Shown: positions 28,164 through 37,040 of the stretch, piece after piece
How the letters are laid out: each line of letters opens with the position of its first letter
How positions within the stretch are numbered: the first letter of the stretch is position 1
NCBI GenBank assembly: GCA_905234125.1
Contig: CAJOGQ010000010.1
Coordinates: 1-41,064, forward strand
Reading direction: 5' to 3'
Source: an uncultured Bacteroidaceae bacterium
GTDB taxonomy: Bacteria > Bacteroidota > Bacteroidia > Bacteroidales > Bacteroidaceae
DNA length: 41,064 nt
Program-made: the position numbers and the translations under genes
Notes under the pieces: generated by a model
The model's database searches: none
What the model saw: only the letters and a program-made list of their open reading frames with translations
Told to the model about the DNA's origin: nothing

Positions 28164-30269
28164 ATGAAGAATTTATTCAGAAATATAGCCATCGCATCAG
28201 TTGTTGCCACAGGACTCGTGGCAACCTCATGCGAGGACATGATGACCGTCGATACGGGTGACAAAGCATACACCAATGCACAAGACACCCTCTACTCCTA
28301 TCTCGGCATCATGCGAGCCATGCAGGATGTGGCAGAACGTCAGGTCATTCTCGGCGAGATTCGTGGCGACCTCGTCAGCTCCACCGACTACACGACCGAC
28401 ACGCTCTATGCCATTTCCAACTTCGACGACCCAGCCGACCTGACGTGTTCCATGTTGCGGGTGAGTGACTACTACAACGTCATCAACAACTGCAACTTCT
28501 ACCTCTACAACGCCGACACTGCAGCCGTCAAGTCCAACATCAAGTTCATGGTGCCAGAGTATGCACAGGTCAAGGCCATCCGTGCTTGGGCTTACCTCCA
28601 GCTCGTCAAGAACTACAAGCAGGTGCCCTTCATCACGGAACCCTTCAGCAATCTGGATGTCATCAACAAATTTGACTATGCGTCCAACCTCGTTGACAAG
28701 AGCAACCTGGTTGACAAGCTCATCGAAGACGGCATCCTCCAGTTCCTCGACACGCCGTTCCCACAGTATGGTTCGGCATCCAACCCACAAGGCAGCTGGA
28801 ACAACGGATACACCGAGATCTCAGCACGCCTCCTGATGATTCCCATCCGTGTGGTTCTGGGCGACCTCTACCTGTTGCGTGGCGCATCCTCTTCCGACTA
28901 CGAGAAGGCCGCACAGTACTACTATGACTACTTGAAGACAGAAGCGAACCCAATGCCCACGCAATACTGCACAGCCAACAACCAGCGTGGCACAATGATC
29001 AACTATCGATACGAAGGCGGTTGGGGACATTGGGCTTCCACCTACGCCTACTCTGCCAACAACTCAGAGGTCATCTCGCTCATCCCCAGTTCAGCCAACG
29101 CTGGTCTGGGCAAGATGCTCACCCGTGTAGCAGACATTTACGGATTCACGCCCACCTCGTCACAGCAGTCAGAGGCCAGCACATCGACCGACAGCGAAGG
29201 CAACACCACCACCAACACCGATGCCAACGGCAACGAAGTGTTTGAGGAGTCTGGAACCATCACCGTGTCGCCCAACTACAAGCGCCAGTATGGCCCATCC
29301 AACGCCTTCCAGGATGTTGTCAACCAGCAGACCTACGTCAACTATTCCAACGTGACTACGTCCAACCCCATCGCCTCCTACATCGAGAACTGCGATGCAC
29401 GTTACGGCAACTCCATCATGGGCCTCACCTACGAAGGCGTGGGCTATCCACTCTGCTGCAAGGCCGCCAACGGCAATGCTTTCTACTACACGATACCCAC
29501 CTACCGCAAGACCCTCATCTGGCTGCGAATGGCCGAAGCCATCAACCGTGCAGGCTATCCTGAGTTCGCCTTTGCCCTCCTCAAGGACGGCGTGAACCAG
29601 TACACCCTTCCAGAGGTGGTTGACAAAATGGAAACGATGATCCGCCTTGACGAGAATGGCGACTCCATCCCCGTATGGAACCTCGACTCCACACGCATCG
29701 TGCGCTACGAGCAAGACACCATCTACTATCGCGACTTCGACTACGGCACATACGGAGCCATGTACTATGTCACTGACTCCACACAGCTCTACAAGTTCAA
29801 CAACTTCCTCAACTTCACGGACGACATCTGGAACTCCACCTACGGAATCCACGCCCGTGGTGCAGGTTTCGGTAACTGGACAGCCGCCAACAGGAATCAG
29901 GTCATCACCAACATCGCTGGTTACCACGATTCCATCTACTACGACTACTCCAAGCTCCTGCTCGCACAAGACGTGAAGTTAGAGACAGCCTCCAAGGATG
30001 ACATCATCAATGCCGTCGAGAACATCATCGTCGATGAGCTCGCCCTCGAAACAGCCTTCGAAGGCAACCGATTCACCGACCTCGTCCGCATAGCCGAACA
30101 CAAGAACGCATCCGGCTACGACGGCACCGAATGGCTGGCCAAAAAGATAGCCAACCGCGGCACCAAGGCAGGCACTAGAACCTCCTCCGCTGTCGATGGT
30201 TATGACGCCACCCTCTACAACAAGTTGAAGAACCAAAACCTCTGGTACTTCTCAATGCCGAAGTGGTAA
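28164..30269 (+). CDS. SusD/RagB-like surface lipoprotein (second copy)
   Basis: The 701-aa protein has a lipoprotein signal (ATSC, Cys23, then EDMMTVDTGD). SusD landmarks are DYYNVINNCNFYLYN, AQVKAIRAWAYLQLVKNYKQVPFIT, ARLLMIPIRVVLGDLYLLRG and, late, LALETAFEGNRFTDLVRIAEH. It is longer than usual because of a Ser/Thr/Asn/Asp-rich low-complexity segment near residues 330-365 (DSEGNTTTNTDANGNE), probably a surface loop. It closes the operon, and a strong terminator follows about 60 nt downstream. Confidence 0.92.
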   Translation: MKNLFRNIAIASVVATGLVATSCEDMMTVDTGDKAYTNAQDTLYSYLGIMRAMQDVAERQVILGEIRGDLVSSTDYTTDTLYAISNFDDPADLTCSMLRVSDYYNVINNCNFYLYNADTAAVKSNIKFMVPEYAQVKAIRAWAYLQLVKNYKQVPFITEPFSNLDVINKFDYASNLVDKSNLVDKLIEDGILQFLDTPFPQYGSASNPQGSWNNGYTEISARLLMIPIRVVLGDLYLLRGASSSDYEKAAQYYYDYLKTEANPMPTQYCTANNQRGTMINYRYEGGWGHWASTYAYSANNSEVISLIPSSANAGLGKMLTRVADIYGFTPTSSQQSEASTSTDSEGNTTTNTDANGNEVFEESGTITVSPNYKRQYGPSNAFQDVVNQQTYVNYSNVTTSNPIASYIENCDARYGNSIMGLTYEGVGYPLCCKAANGNAFYYTIPTYRKTLIWLRMAEAINRAGYPEFAFALLKDGVNQYTLPEVVDKMETMIRLDENGDSIPVWNLDSTRIVRYEQDTIYYRDFDYGTYGAMYYVTDSTQLYKFNNFLNFTDDIWNSTYGIHARGAGFGNWTAANRNQVITNIAGYHDSIYYDYSKLLLAQDVKLETASKDDIINAVENIIVDELALETAFEGNRFTDLVRIAEHKNASGYDGTEWLAKKIANRGTKAGTRTSSAVDGYDATLYNKLKNQNLWYFSMPKW

Positions 30270-30329
30270 CGCCCCTCAGCCAAACTCCCAAATTCTGACA
30301 TCTTGACAAATCAGAGTTTGAGAGAACCC

Positions 30330-30365
30330 AAAAGGGAAGGTCGCAATCCTGCAGCCTTCCCTTTT
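30330..30365 (+). terminator. Terminator of the FAS1/SusCD operon
   Basis: AAAAGGGAAGG (30330-30340) and CCTTCCCTTTT (30355-30365) form a perfect 11-bp stem ending in a U-run. It lies between the second SusD and the next promoter and is the strongest terminator-like structure in the window. The A-run at its 5' side may let it work in both directions. Confidence 0.88.
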
Positions 30366-30418
30366 CTTGTTGATGCCATCTGGAAGAATAATATTTCACA
30401 AATTTCTGATGGTCATGT

Positions 30419-30448
30419 GTTGATTGTTGGGATTTATTTGTACCTTTG
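30419..30448 (+). promoter_or_regulatory. Promoter of the thioredoxin-like gene
   Basis: TACCTTTG at 30441-30448 is a perfect -7 box. GTTG at 30419-30422 is a plausible -33 box with an 18-bp spacer. The promoter separates the thioredoxin gene from the Sus operon. Confidence 0.7.
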
Positions 30449-30472
30449 CACAAGAAATCAAATTTAAACAAT

Positions 30473-32863
30473 ATGAATAAGAAATCTATCATCATTTGGC
30501 TGCTTGCCCTCATCGCTGTGGTGGGGCAGGCAAAGGAAAAGACAATTGTGTGGGAACAGCCCACGACGGAGTACAGCACCAGTTATGGGGACGGGTTCTT
30601 CCACCTGGCTCTTGACGTGACGAAGGTGGAACTGAAGGACACGGAGACGCTGGTGTACATCACGGCTTTCCAACGGTCGGACTATCCAGACTTCTGGTTC
30701 AGGTTCGCTGGAGACACCTATCTGAAGGTGGGCGACCTGCGCTATGCTGTCCTCTCTGCCGATGGCATCGAACTCAACAAGCAGGAACAGACGGACAAGG
30801 ATTTCAAGCGCGATATGGTGTTCCATTTCCAGCCTCTGCCCTCAGACACGAAGGTATTTGACTTCATCGAGGGTGATGGACAAGGTGCTTTCCAAATCAA
30901 GGGCATCAAGCCTGTGGAGGAGCGTTGGAAGCAGCTGTTCCCCTCCTACTGGCGTGATGACCAGACGGGCGACTGGAAGATTGCGTTCTTTGAGGATTGC
31001 GCCATCTACCAATGCAAGTTCTGGAACTATAAGCAATGTGACGTAAATTCCAAGACGGGCGAGGCAGAGATAGTGATGAGCGATGGAGAGAAGGAACTGA
31101 AGGTCGTGATAGGCAAGGACAAGAAGGGCACTCGCACCATGCAGATAGACAATCAGAAGGTGACGTACTCCATGCTGACGAGCCGCTTCATGCCTGATTA
31201 TCCCACCAAAGACACGCGCACGGACTTCGTCGATACCAACTACAAGGTTGACACGGTGACCGTAGTGGGTTGGATCAAGGATATGCCTGAACAATACAAG
31301 CAGGAAAAGACGCTCGAGTTCGGCTACCAAGACCTCTTTACGAACGATCAAAAGTCTGCCAATGCCGATTTGGACGAACAGGGACGCTTCACCGTGAAGA
31401 TTCCCGTTCTGAACAGCACGGAGTTCTTCATCGACTGGAGTCGTTGCTTCATTCGCACGATGTTCGAGCCAGGCAAAACCTACTTCATGCTCTACGACTG
31501 GAAAGAGGGACGCCGCTACTTCATGGGCGATGACTGCCGCCTGCAGAACGAACTGTTCAAGTATCCGCTCGACTGGAGAACCATCAATTTGTATGACGGT
31601 GCAGAGAGTGCCGGCCAAGGAGGTGCGGAAATCTTTGAGCCATACATTGCCTCGGTCGATAGTCTCATCAAGGCACAATACGCAAACATCGACGCGCTCT
31701 GTGAGCAACATCATACACTCTCCACCCGATTCAATATCTACAAGAAAGGCAACACACTGACGCAGCAAGCACGTGCCTTTGGGCAGGCCCGCTTCCGCGC
31801 CAAAGGCATGCAGCTCTCCGACAATGCCCGCCGCTATGCCTACGACACGTTCTGGACGAAGATGGAAAAGCCTTATACGTTGCACCGCGACTTCAGCAAT
31901 TTCCTGGGCGACTATATTGACGATGCCACAAGAGCACGCAACGCCGTGTTCTCATACAATCTCCGTGACCACTACAAGGATTTTGCCTCCAACGATGAGG
32001 AACTGGCACTCCTCACGCGATGGAAGCAATGGATAGACGAGGCAACGGCCATCATCGAGGCAGAACCCACCGACGAGGCGAAGATACGCAAATCCCATGA
32101 AATCGACTCGCTGAATGCCGATTTAATCAAGGAGGTGGACAAGATTCTTCAATCTCCGAAAGCATCCAAAATCATCCATGGAGGACTGCTCATAAACACC
32201 TTGAAACAGCACCAACAGACACTCGACTCCCTCGGTGCCGACCCATTCATCAAGGATGTCTGGCTTGGTCAGCAGGCGCTTAAGCAAATTGACCATGAGC
32301 GTACATCGCTGGCACCCAACATCGTGGATACGCTGAAGACAATGATCAGCAACCCCTTCTGCATCGAGATGGTGGAGGAAAAGAACGCCCACTATCTTGC
32401 CATCGAGAATCGTGAGTTCGACAAGCTGGTGCTCAAGTCGTCCGACAACCTTGTCGACCTTTCTGAGGGTGAAGCATTGCTGAAGAAGATCCTCGAACCG
32501 TTCAAGGGGAAATTCGTCCTGCTCGACATCTGGGGCACTTGGTGTGGCCCTTGCAAGGAAGCCCTCAGTCACTCTACAGAAGAGTACGCCCGTCTGCAAG
32601 ACTACGACATCCAGTTCCTCTATCTCGCCAACAACAGTCCCCAGGAATCGTGGGAGAACGTCATCAAGGAGTATAACGTGAGTGGTGACAACGTGGCACA
32701 CTACAATCTGCCCAGCGAACAGCAGAGTGCCATTGAGCGCCATCTCGACATCCACTCCTACCCTACCTACAAACTCTTCAATCGCGATGGCAATCTGCTC
32801 GACCTGGAGATAGATGCTCGCGACCTCGAAACCCTGGCACGCCTCTTGGATCAGATGAAATAA
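30473..32863 (+). CDS. TlpA-like thioredoxin-domain protein with large N-terminal region
   Basis: The 796-aa protein has a signal peptide ending GQAKEKT, so it acts in the periplasm or outer envelope. The C-terminal 150 residues are a TlpA/ResA-like thioredoxin fold with FVLLDIWGTWCGPCKEAL; the redox cysteines are Cys691 and Cys694. SYPTYKLFNRDGN supplies the cis-Pro region. The N-terminal ~640 residues contain a beta-rich part (DKKGTRTMQI..., TVVGWIKDMPEQY...) and a helical part, as in many Bacteroidota thiol-disulfide proteins of unknown partner. An upstream Met at 30446 lies in the -7 box and is rejected. A role in reducing or repairing disulfides of exported proteins is inferred from family only. 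Confidence 0.85.
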   Translation: MNKKSIIIWLLALIAVVGQAKEKTIVWEQPTTEYSTSYGDGFFHLALDVTKVELKDTETLVYITAFQRSDYPDFWFRFAGDTYLKVGDLRYAVLSADGIELNKQEQTDKDFKRDMVFHFQPLPSDTKVFDFIEGDGQGAFQIKGIKPVEERWKQLFPSYWRDDQTGDWKIAFFEDCAIYQCKFWNYKQCDVNSKTGEAEIVMSDGEKELKVVIGKDKKGTRTMQIDNQKVTYSMLTSRFMPDYPTKDTRTDFVDTNYKVDTVTVVGWIKDMPEQYKQEKTLEFGYQDLFTNDQKSANADLDEQGRFTVKIPVLNSTEFFIDWSRCFIRTMFEPGKTYFMLYDWKEGRRYFMGDDCRLQNELFKYPLDWRTINLYDGAESAGQGGAEIFEPYIASVDSLIKAQYANIDALCEQHHTLSTRFNIYKKGNTLTQQARAFGQARFRAKGMQLSDNARRYAYDTFWTKMEKPYTLHRDFSNFLGDYIDDATRARNAVFSYNLRDHYKDFASNDEELALLTRWKQWIDEATAIIEAEPTDEAKIRKSHEIDSLNADLIKEVDKILQSPKASKIIHGGLLINTLKQHQQTLDSLGADPFIKDVWLGQQALKQIDHERTSLAPNIVDTLKTMISNPFCIEMVEEKNAHYLAIENREFDKLVLKSSDNLVDLSEGEALLKKILEPFKGKFVLLDIWGTWCGPCKEALSHSTEEYARLQDYDIQFLYLANNSPQESWENVIKEYNVSGDNVAHYNLPSEQQSAIERHLDIHSYPTYKLFNRDGNLLDLEIDARDLETLARLLDQMK

Positions 32864-32991
32864 ACGAAGTGGGCCAAAGAGTCAAGATAAAAGTTGATAT
32901 TTGTAAGGCAATACAACTTAAAACTGATTAAAAAGCGGGTTTTAAGGTGTGTTTTAGTGCCAGAAAAGAGGTTTTATTAGAGATTTTTGAT

Positions 32992-32999
32992 TATCTTTG
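32992..32999 (+). promoter_or_regulatory. -7 promoter box of the C4-dicarboxylate transporter gene
   Basis: TATCTTTG at 32992-32999 fits TAnnTTTG. The start codon is 122 nt downstream, so the leader is fairly long and A/T-rich. The 257-bp gap 32864-33120 holds this box, an A/U-rich hairpin at 32891-32919 and nothing else I can name. Confidence 0.5.
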
Positions 33000-33120
33000 C
33001 AAACCACATAGAGATTATTACACATTATGATATTATATATATTATAGTTAGAAGTGGGCCGAGCGTGGAATTTGACACCACAAAAAAACAAATATCAAAA
33101 AAATAATAACAACTAAAACT

Positions 33121-34452
33121 ATGACATTATTAATGATCCTTCAGCTCCTCATTGTTTTAGGAGCGTTGTGGGTGGGTTCGCGCTATGGCTCGCTTGCATT
33201 GGGTGCTATATCCGGCATCGGACTGGCACTACTTGTGTTTGGTTTCTCTATGAAGCCCGGTTCGCCTCCAACGGACGTCATATACATCATTATCGCAGCG
33301 GTGACCTGTGCCGGCATTATGCAGGCTTCCGGGGGTATGGACTGGCTCATTCAGATTGCGGAGAAGATGCTGCGTAAGCATCCCGACCGCATCACGTTCC
33401 TCGCTCCGCTGTGCACGTTCTTCCTGACGGTACTCGTCGGCACTGGTCACGTAGTTTATACGCTGATGCCCATCATTTGCGACATTGCGCTGAAGAAGGG
33501 CATCCGTCCTGAGCGCCCCTGCGGCGTGGCAAGCATCGCCTCGCAGGTCGGCATCACCTGTTCGCCCATCGCTGCTGCCGTGGTTGCCTTTGTCAGCATA
33601 TCGAATGCCAATGGCTTCGATATCACCATTCCCAAGGTACTTATGGTCAGCATCCCATCCTGCCTGTGCGGATTGATGGCGGCTGCCGCAGCCAGTTATC
33701 ATCGCGGACTGGACCTCGACAAGGATCCCGTTTTCCAGGCCCGTCTGAAGATTCCTGAGCAGCGTGACTACATCTATGGCAGCGGTGCCACTACGCTCGA
33801 CAAGGTGATTCCCATCGAAGCCAAACGCGCCGTTTATATATTCCTGGCAGCTCTGGGCGTTATCGTCTTGTTTGCCGTCGTACCGTCGCTATTGCCTGCA
33901 TGGGATGACAAGCCGCTGAAGATGAACATCGTCATCCAGATTGTGATGATTTCTGCTGCCGCGCTGATGATTATCTTCTGCAAGGCCTCGCCCAAGAAAG
34001 CCGTAGCAGGTCCTGTTTGGCAGTCGGGTATGGTGGCTGTAGTAGCTATTTACGGTATTGCATGGCTTGCCGACACCTACTTCTCAAACTACATGACAGA
34101 GATGCAGACCATGCTGGCTGATATTGTGCGCCAATACCCCTGGTCCATAGCCTTTGTGTTCTTCCTGGTCTCGGTGCTCATCAACTCGCAAGGAGCCGTC
34201 GTTGTCGCTATGTTGCCGTTAGCCTACTCTTTGGGCATAGAAGGTCCCGTGCTGTTGGGTGTGCTGCCGTCGGTCTACGGATACTTCTTTATCCCCAACT
34301 ATCCCTCTGACATTGCCACGGTCAACTTCGACCGCTCTGGCACCACGGTCATCGGAAAATATCTGCTGAACCACTCCTTTATGATGCCGGGTCTCATATG
34401 CGTCTTCATATCCACCATCGTGGCATATATCATTACCATGATCTTTTATTAA
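33121..34452 (+). CDS. dcuB: DcuA/DcuB-family anaerobic C4-dicarboxylate antiporter
   Basis: The 443-aa inner-membrane protein has about 10-12 hydrophobic segments. Dcu-family marks are GTGHVVYTLMPIICDIAL, RPERPCGVASIASQVGITCSPIAAA, and the C-terminal LPSVYGYFFIPNYPSDIATVNFDRSGTT. DcuA/B exchange fumarate, malate or aspartate for succinate during anaerobic growth. This fits a Bacteroidota that excretes succinate as a fermentation end product. Length matches the family (about 430-445). It is followed after 20 nt by a cytidylate-kinase-like gene on the same strand. DcuA and DcuB cannot be told apart here, so the symbol is tentative. Confidence 0.9.
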   Translation: MTLLMILQLLIVLGALWVGSRYGSLALGAISGIGLALLVFGFSMKPGSPPTDVIYIIIAAVTCAGIMQASGGMDWLIQIAEKMLRKHPDRITFLAPLCTFFLTVLVGTGHVVYTLMPIICDIALKKGIRPERPCGVASIASQVGITCSPIAAAVVAFVSISNANGFDITIPKVLMVSIPSCLCGLMAAAAASYHRGLDLDKDPVFQARLKIPEQRDYIYGSGATTLDKVIPIEAKRAVYIFLAALGVIVLFAVVPSLLPAWDDKPLKMNIVIQIVMISAAALMIIFCKASPKKAVAGPVWQSGMVAVVAIYGIAWLADTYFSNYMTEMQTMLADIVRQYPWSIAFVFFLVSVLINSQGAVVVAMLPLAYSLGIEGPVLLGVLPSVYGYFFIPNYPSDIATVNFDRSGTTVIGKYLLNHSFMMPGLICVFISTIVAYIITMIFY

Positions 34453-34472
34453 TTGATAAAAAACATACCATT

Positions 34473-35102
34473 ATGAATAAGAGCGAAAATTTTGTGATTA
34501 CCATAAATCGTGAGATCGGCTCCGGAGGCCGAACCGTAGGTAGTAAACTTGCAGCTAAACTGGGTGTGCCTTTCTACGACAAGGCACTCGTAGAGGCTCT
34601 CATGGAGCAATACCACCTCTCCGCCGACGAGATAGAAGAGCTGAAGGGGCGCAAGCAAGACTGGTGGACTGAGTTCAAACACATATTAGGCATAGCCAGT
34701 GCAAAAAGCAACTCCATCATCGACGAACCCGATCTGTACAATTCTGCCGACATTTTCAAGGCCGAACAGAAAATACTTCTCAACATCGCTGCCAAGGGTT
34801 CGTGCGTAATAGCAGGACGCAGCGGTTTCTTCGTTTTTCAGGACTACCCCAACCATTTAAACGTTATGATTACAGCCCCCATGGAGCATCGCATCCAGCG
34901 TTTGATGTCCAAGCAGGATATTAACGAGGAGGCTGCCAAGGACATCATTCGGAGGGTCGACACGATGCGCGAGAACTATATCCAGAAATATACGGGTACT
35001 ACACGCTACGACCTCCGCAACTACGATCTTGCCGTCAGCATGCAGGGTAAAACGGAAGACGAAGTGGCTGATTTGATTTTCCAATATATTGGCTCCAGAT
35101 AG
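34473..35102 (+). CDS. Cytidylate-kinase-like family protein
   Basis: The 209-aa protein belongs to the cytidylate-kinase-2-like P-loop family. ITINREIGSGGRTVG is the N-terminal nucleotide-binding motif, a variant of GxxGxGK/R, followed by LAAKLGVPFYDKAL, then IAAKGSCVIAGRSGFFVF and MITAPMEHRIQRLM. True CMP kinases phosphorylate CMP/dCMP, but this subfamily often accompanies other genes and its substrate is uncertain. The start at 34473 gives the usual N-terminus; an in-frame Met at 34398 overlaps the transporter gene. Its TAG stop and the TAG of the convergent prephenate dehydrogenase gene sit in the two arms of one 7-bp hairpin. Confidence 0.85.
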   Translation: MNKSENFVITINREIGSGGRTVGSKLAAKLGVPFYDKALVEALMEQYHLSADEIEELKGRKQDWWTEFKHILGIASAKSNSIIDEPDLYNSADIFKAEQKILLNIAAKGSCVIAGRSGFFVFQDYPNHLNVMITAPMEHRIQRLMSKQDINEEAAKDIIRRVDTMRENYIQKYTGTTRYDLRNYDLAVSMQGKTEDEVADLIFQYIGSR

Positions 35103-35113
35103 TTGGCTATCTG
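35096..35113. terminator. Hairpin shared by two convergent genes, containing both stop codons
   Basis: CAGATAG (35096-35102), loop TTGG, CTATCTG (35107-35113) is a perfect 7-bp hairpin. Each arm carries the TAG stop of one gene (cytidylate-kinase-like on plus, prephenate dehydrogenase on minus). Only 4 bp separate the genes. The stem is short and lacks a U-tract, so termination efficiency is uncertain. Confidence 0.4.
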
Positions 35114-35880
35114 ATGTTCTTGCGAATCTTCGTGAGGTACTGTTGCATGTGTCCCTCGTCGCGAGTGTCGATGATCTCGATGATCTCCTTCATCTCGCGG
35201 CGAATCTGCTCGACTTGTCCCTTCGTGTAGGGGTTGAAGAGGATTTCGCGCAAGAGGGTGTCATCCTCTGAGAGCACGCCTTTGGCAATCTGCATGTGAC
35301 GTTTGAAGGTGGTGCCAGGAGCATCCTGGTGCTTCATCACAGCTGCGAACGCGAAGGTAGAGATGAAGGGGATGGAGAGCGAGTAGGCAACGGTCTGGTC
35401 GTGCTCTTCGAAGGTGTATTCGAAGATGTTCAGGCCAAGACGCTGGTAGAGGTCTTTGAAGAAACAACGACCCATGTAGTCGCCCTCGTTGATGATGATG
35501 GCGTTCTCGTCGCTCAGCTTGCCGAGGTTGGCGAAGGTGGGGCCAAACATGGGGTGAGTCGAAACGTAGTGGAATCCGCTGGCCTCGTAGTACTCTTTGA
35601 AGCCAGTCTTCACCGACGAGATGTCAGAGAGGATGCACGACTTGGGCAGATGGGGAATCACCTGGTCGAACACGCTCAAGGTGTACTTGAGGCTGACGGC
35701 ATTGATGACCAAATCTGGCTCAAAAGCGTCTATCTCGTCCAGCGACGTGAAGCGCTGGGTGTTGTACATGAATCTCAATCTTTTGGGGTCGATGTCATAC
35801 ACGGCCACCTCGTGGTCGAACGACAACAGGTCAGTGAAGAACGACCCCATCTTGCCAGCACCTAATATCAGTATCTTCAT
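35107..35880 (-). CDS. tyrA: Prephenate dehydrogenase
   Basis: The 257-aa protein begins MKILILGAGKMGSFF, an NAD(P)-binding Rossmann motif (GxGxxG). SDISSVKTG and the later HPMFGPTF motif of the TyrA family follow, with a helical C-terminal dimerisation domain (DQTVAYSLSIPFISTFAF). It converts prephenate to 4-hydroxyphenylpyruvate, the Tyr branch. An alternative Met at 35895 directly follows the upstream stop and would add five residues (MVHEI). It is the last gene of the aromatic operon and has no ACT domain, so feedback control must lie elsewhere, for example in the attenuator upstream of pheA. Confidence 0.9.
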   Translation of the reverse strand: MKILILGAGKMGSFFTDLLSFDHEVAVYDIDPKRLRFMYNTQRFTSLDEIDAFEPDLVINAVSLKYTLSVFDQVIPHLPKSCILSDISSVKTGFKEYYEASGFHYVSTHPMFGPTFANLGKLSDENAIIINEGDYMGRCFFKDLYQRLGLNIFEYTFEEHDQTVAYSLSIPFISTFAFAAVMKHQDAPGTTFKRHMQIAKGVLSEDDTLLREILFNPYTKGQVEQIRREMKEIIEIIDTRDEGHMQQYLTKIRKNIR

Positions 35881-35895
35881 AATTTCATGCACCAT

Positions 35896-36960
35896 TTACT
35901 TGTTAATAATCTCTATCTGCTGACGCACACTCTCTTCGTGAATGCTCTCGAAGACTTTAGCGACGAATTCTGGTCCCATTCCGCAGAGTGAACCCTGCAC
36001 ACCACGCTTGGAGAGAATCTCGTTGTAACGCTGAGCCTGCAACACGGTCATGTTGTGCTCCTTCTTGTAGTGACCAATTTCACGACACACTCTCATGCGC
36101 TTGGCAAGGATGTCCATAATCTGGTTATCGAGTTCGTCAATCTGCTTGCGGAGGCTGGTGAGTCCCTCAGTAGTAGTGTGCTCATCACGGATGACGAGGA
36201 GGGAGAGGATGTAGTCGAGCACTTCGGGCGTCACTTGTTGTTTGGCGTCACTCCAAGCCTTGTCGGGGTCGCAATGAGCCTCAACGATGAGTCCGTCGAA
36301 GCCCAAGTCCATAGACTGCTGACAGAGCGGAGCAATGAGTTCGCGACGACCTCCGATGTGGGAGGGGTCACAGATGATGGGCAGGTTGGGGATGCGACGA
36401 TGCAACTCGATGGGAATCTGCCACATGGGAGCATTGCGGTAGATCTTCTGCTCATAGCTGGAGAAGCCTCTGTGGATGGCTCCCATACGCTTGACGCCAG
36501 CCTGATTGATGCGCTCCAAGGCACCAATCCACAACTCGATGTCAGGATTGACAGGGTTCTTCACAAACACAGGCACATCAACGCCTTTCAGCGCATCAGC
36601 CAAAGCCTGCACAGCAAAGGGATTGGCGGTCGTGCGTGCTCCCACCCAGAGGATATCAATGTCGTACTTCAGCGCCAGCTCGACGTGCTCAGGCGTGGCC
36701 ACCTCAGTAGAGACGAGCATGTGGGTTTCATCCTTCACCTGCTTCATCCAGGGAAGCGCCTTCTCGCCATTGCCCTCGAAGCCTCCTGGCTTGGTGCGTG
36801 GTTTCCATACGCCAGCACGGAAATTGTGACAGCCTTTCATGGCCAATTCACGTGCAGTCTGCATCACTTGCTCCTCAGTCTCAGCGGAGCATGGGCCAGC
36901 AATCACGAACGGACGCTCGTTGTCGCTCGGCAAATTCAATTTCTCTAATTCAAGTTCCAT
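35896..36960 (-). CDS. Bifunctional DAHP synthase / chorismate mutase
   Basis: The 354-aa protein combines a type I KDPG-like DAHP synthase and a chorismate mutase. The synthase domain is at about 1-255, with FVIAGPCSAETEEQ, FRAGVWKPRTKPGGFEG, PVFVKNPVNPD, IICDPSHIGGRRELI and GLIVEAHCDP. The AroQ-type mutase is at about 265-354 (SLRKQIDELDNQIMDILAKRM..., IGHYKKEHNM, VQGSLCGMGPEFVAKVFESIHEESVR). It makes DAHP at the entry of the shikimate pathway and converts chorismate to prephenate. The stop codon touches the upstream alternative start of tyrA. Fusions of this order are common in Bacteroidota. The gene starts 166 bp downstream of the GxxExxY gene. Confidence 0.93.
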   Translation of the reverse strand: MELELEKLNLPSDNERPFVIAGPCSAETEEQVMQTARELAMKGCHNFRAGVWKPRTKPGGFEGNGEKALPWMKQVKDETHMLVSTEVATPEHVELALKYDIDILWVGARTTANPFAVQALADALKGVDVPVFVKNPVNPDIELWIGALERINQAGVKRMGAIHRGFSSYEQKIYRNAPMWQIPIELHRRIPNLPIICDPSHIGGRRELIAPLCQQSMDLGFDGLIVEAHCDPDKAWSDAKQQVTPEVLDYILSLLVIRDEHTTTEGLTSLRKQIDELDNQIMDILAKRMRVCREIGHYKKEHNMTVLQAQRYNEILSKRGVQGSLCGMGPEFVAKVFESIHEESVRQQIEIINK

Positions 36961-37040
36961 TATTCTATTTTTAATTGATTTCTATGGATTGTTGTACTTT
37001 TTGTTATTTCTCTGAAGAATTTGCTGTAGTTTCTTTTTTT

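Noticed and set aside
29169..29969. Minus-strand frame of 266 codons inside the second SusD gene
   Set aside because: Val/Gly/Asp-rich shadow of the SusD codons with no independent signal.
32891..32919. AAGTTG...CAACTT hairpin after the thioredoxin-like gene
   Set aside because: A/U-rich stem followed by AAAAC rather than U; neither a good terminator nor a known regulatory motif.
33052..33070. Repeat of GAAGTGGGCC near 32864 and 33050
   Set aside because: Only 10 bp are shared and the flanks differ; not enough to call a repeat element.
35081..35092. Perfect 12-bp palindrome CCAATATATTGG
   Set aside because: It lies within codons of the cytidylate-kinase-like gene and is short enough to arise by chance.
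36055..36948. Long plus-strand frame (297 codons) across the DAHP synthase-chorismate mutase gene
   Set aside because: It is antisense to an unmistakable enzyme and has no domain or promoter; it follows from codon bias of the real gene.
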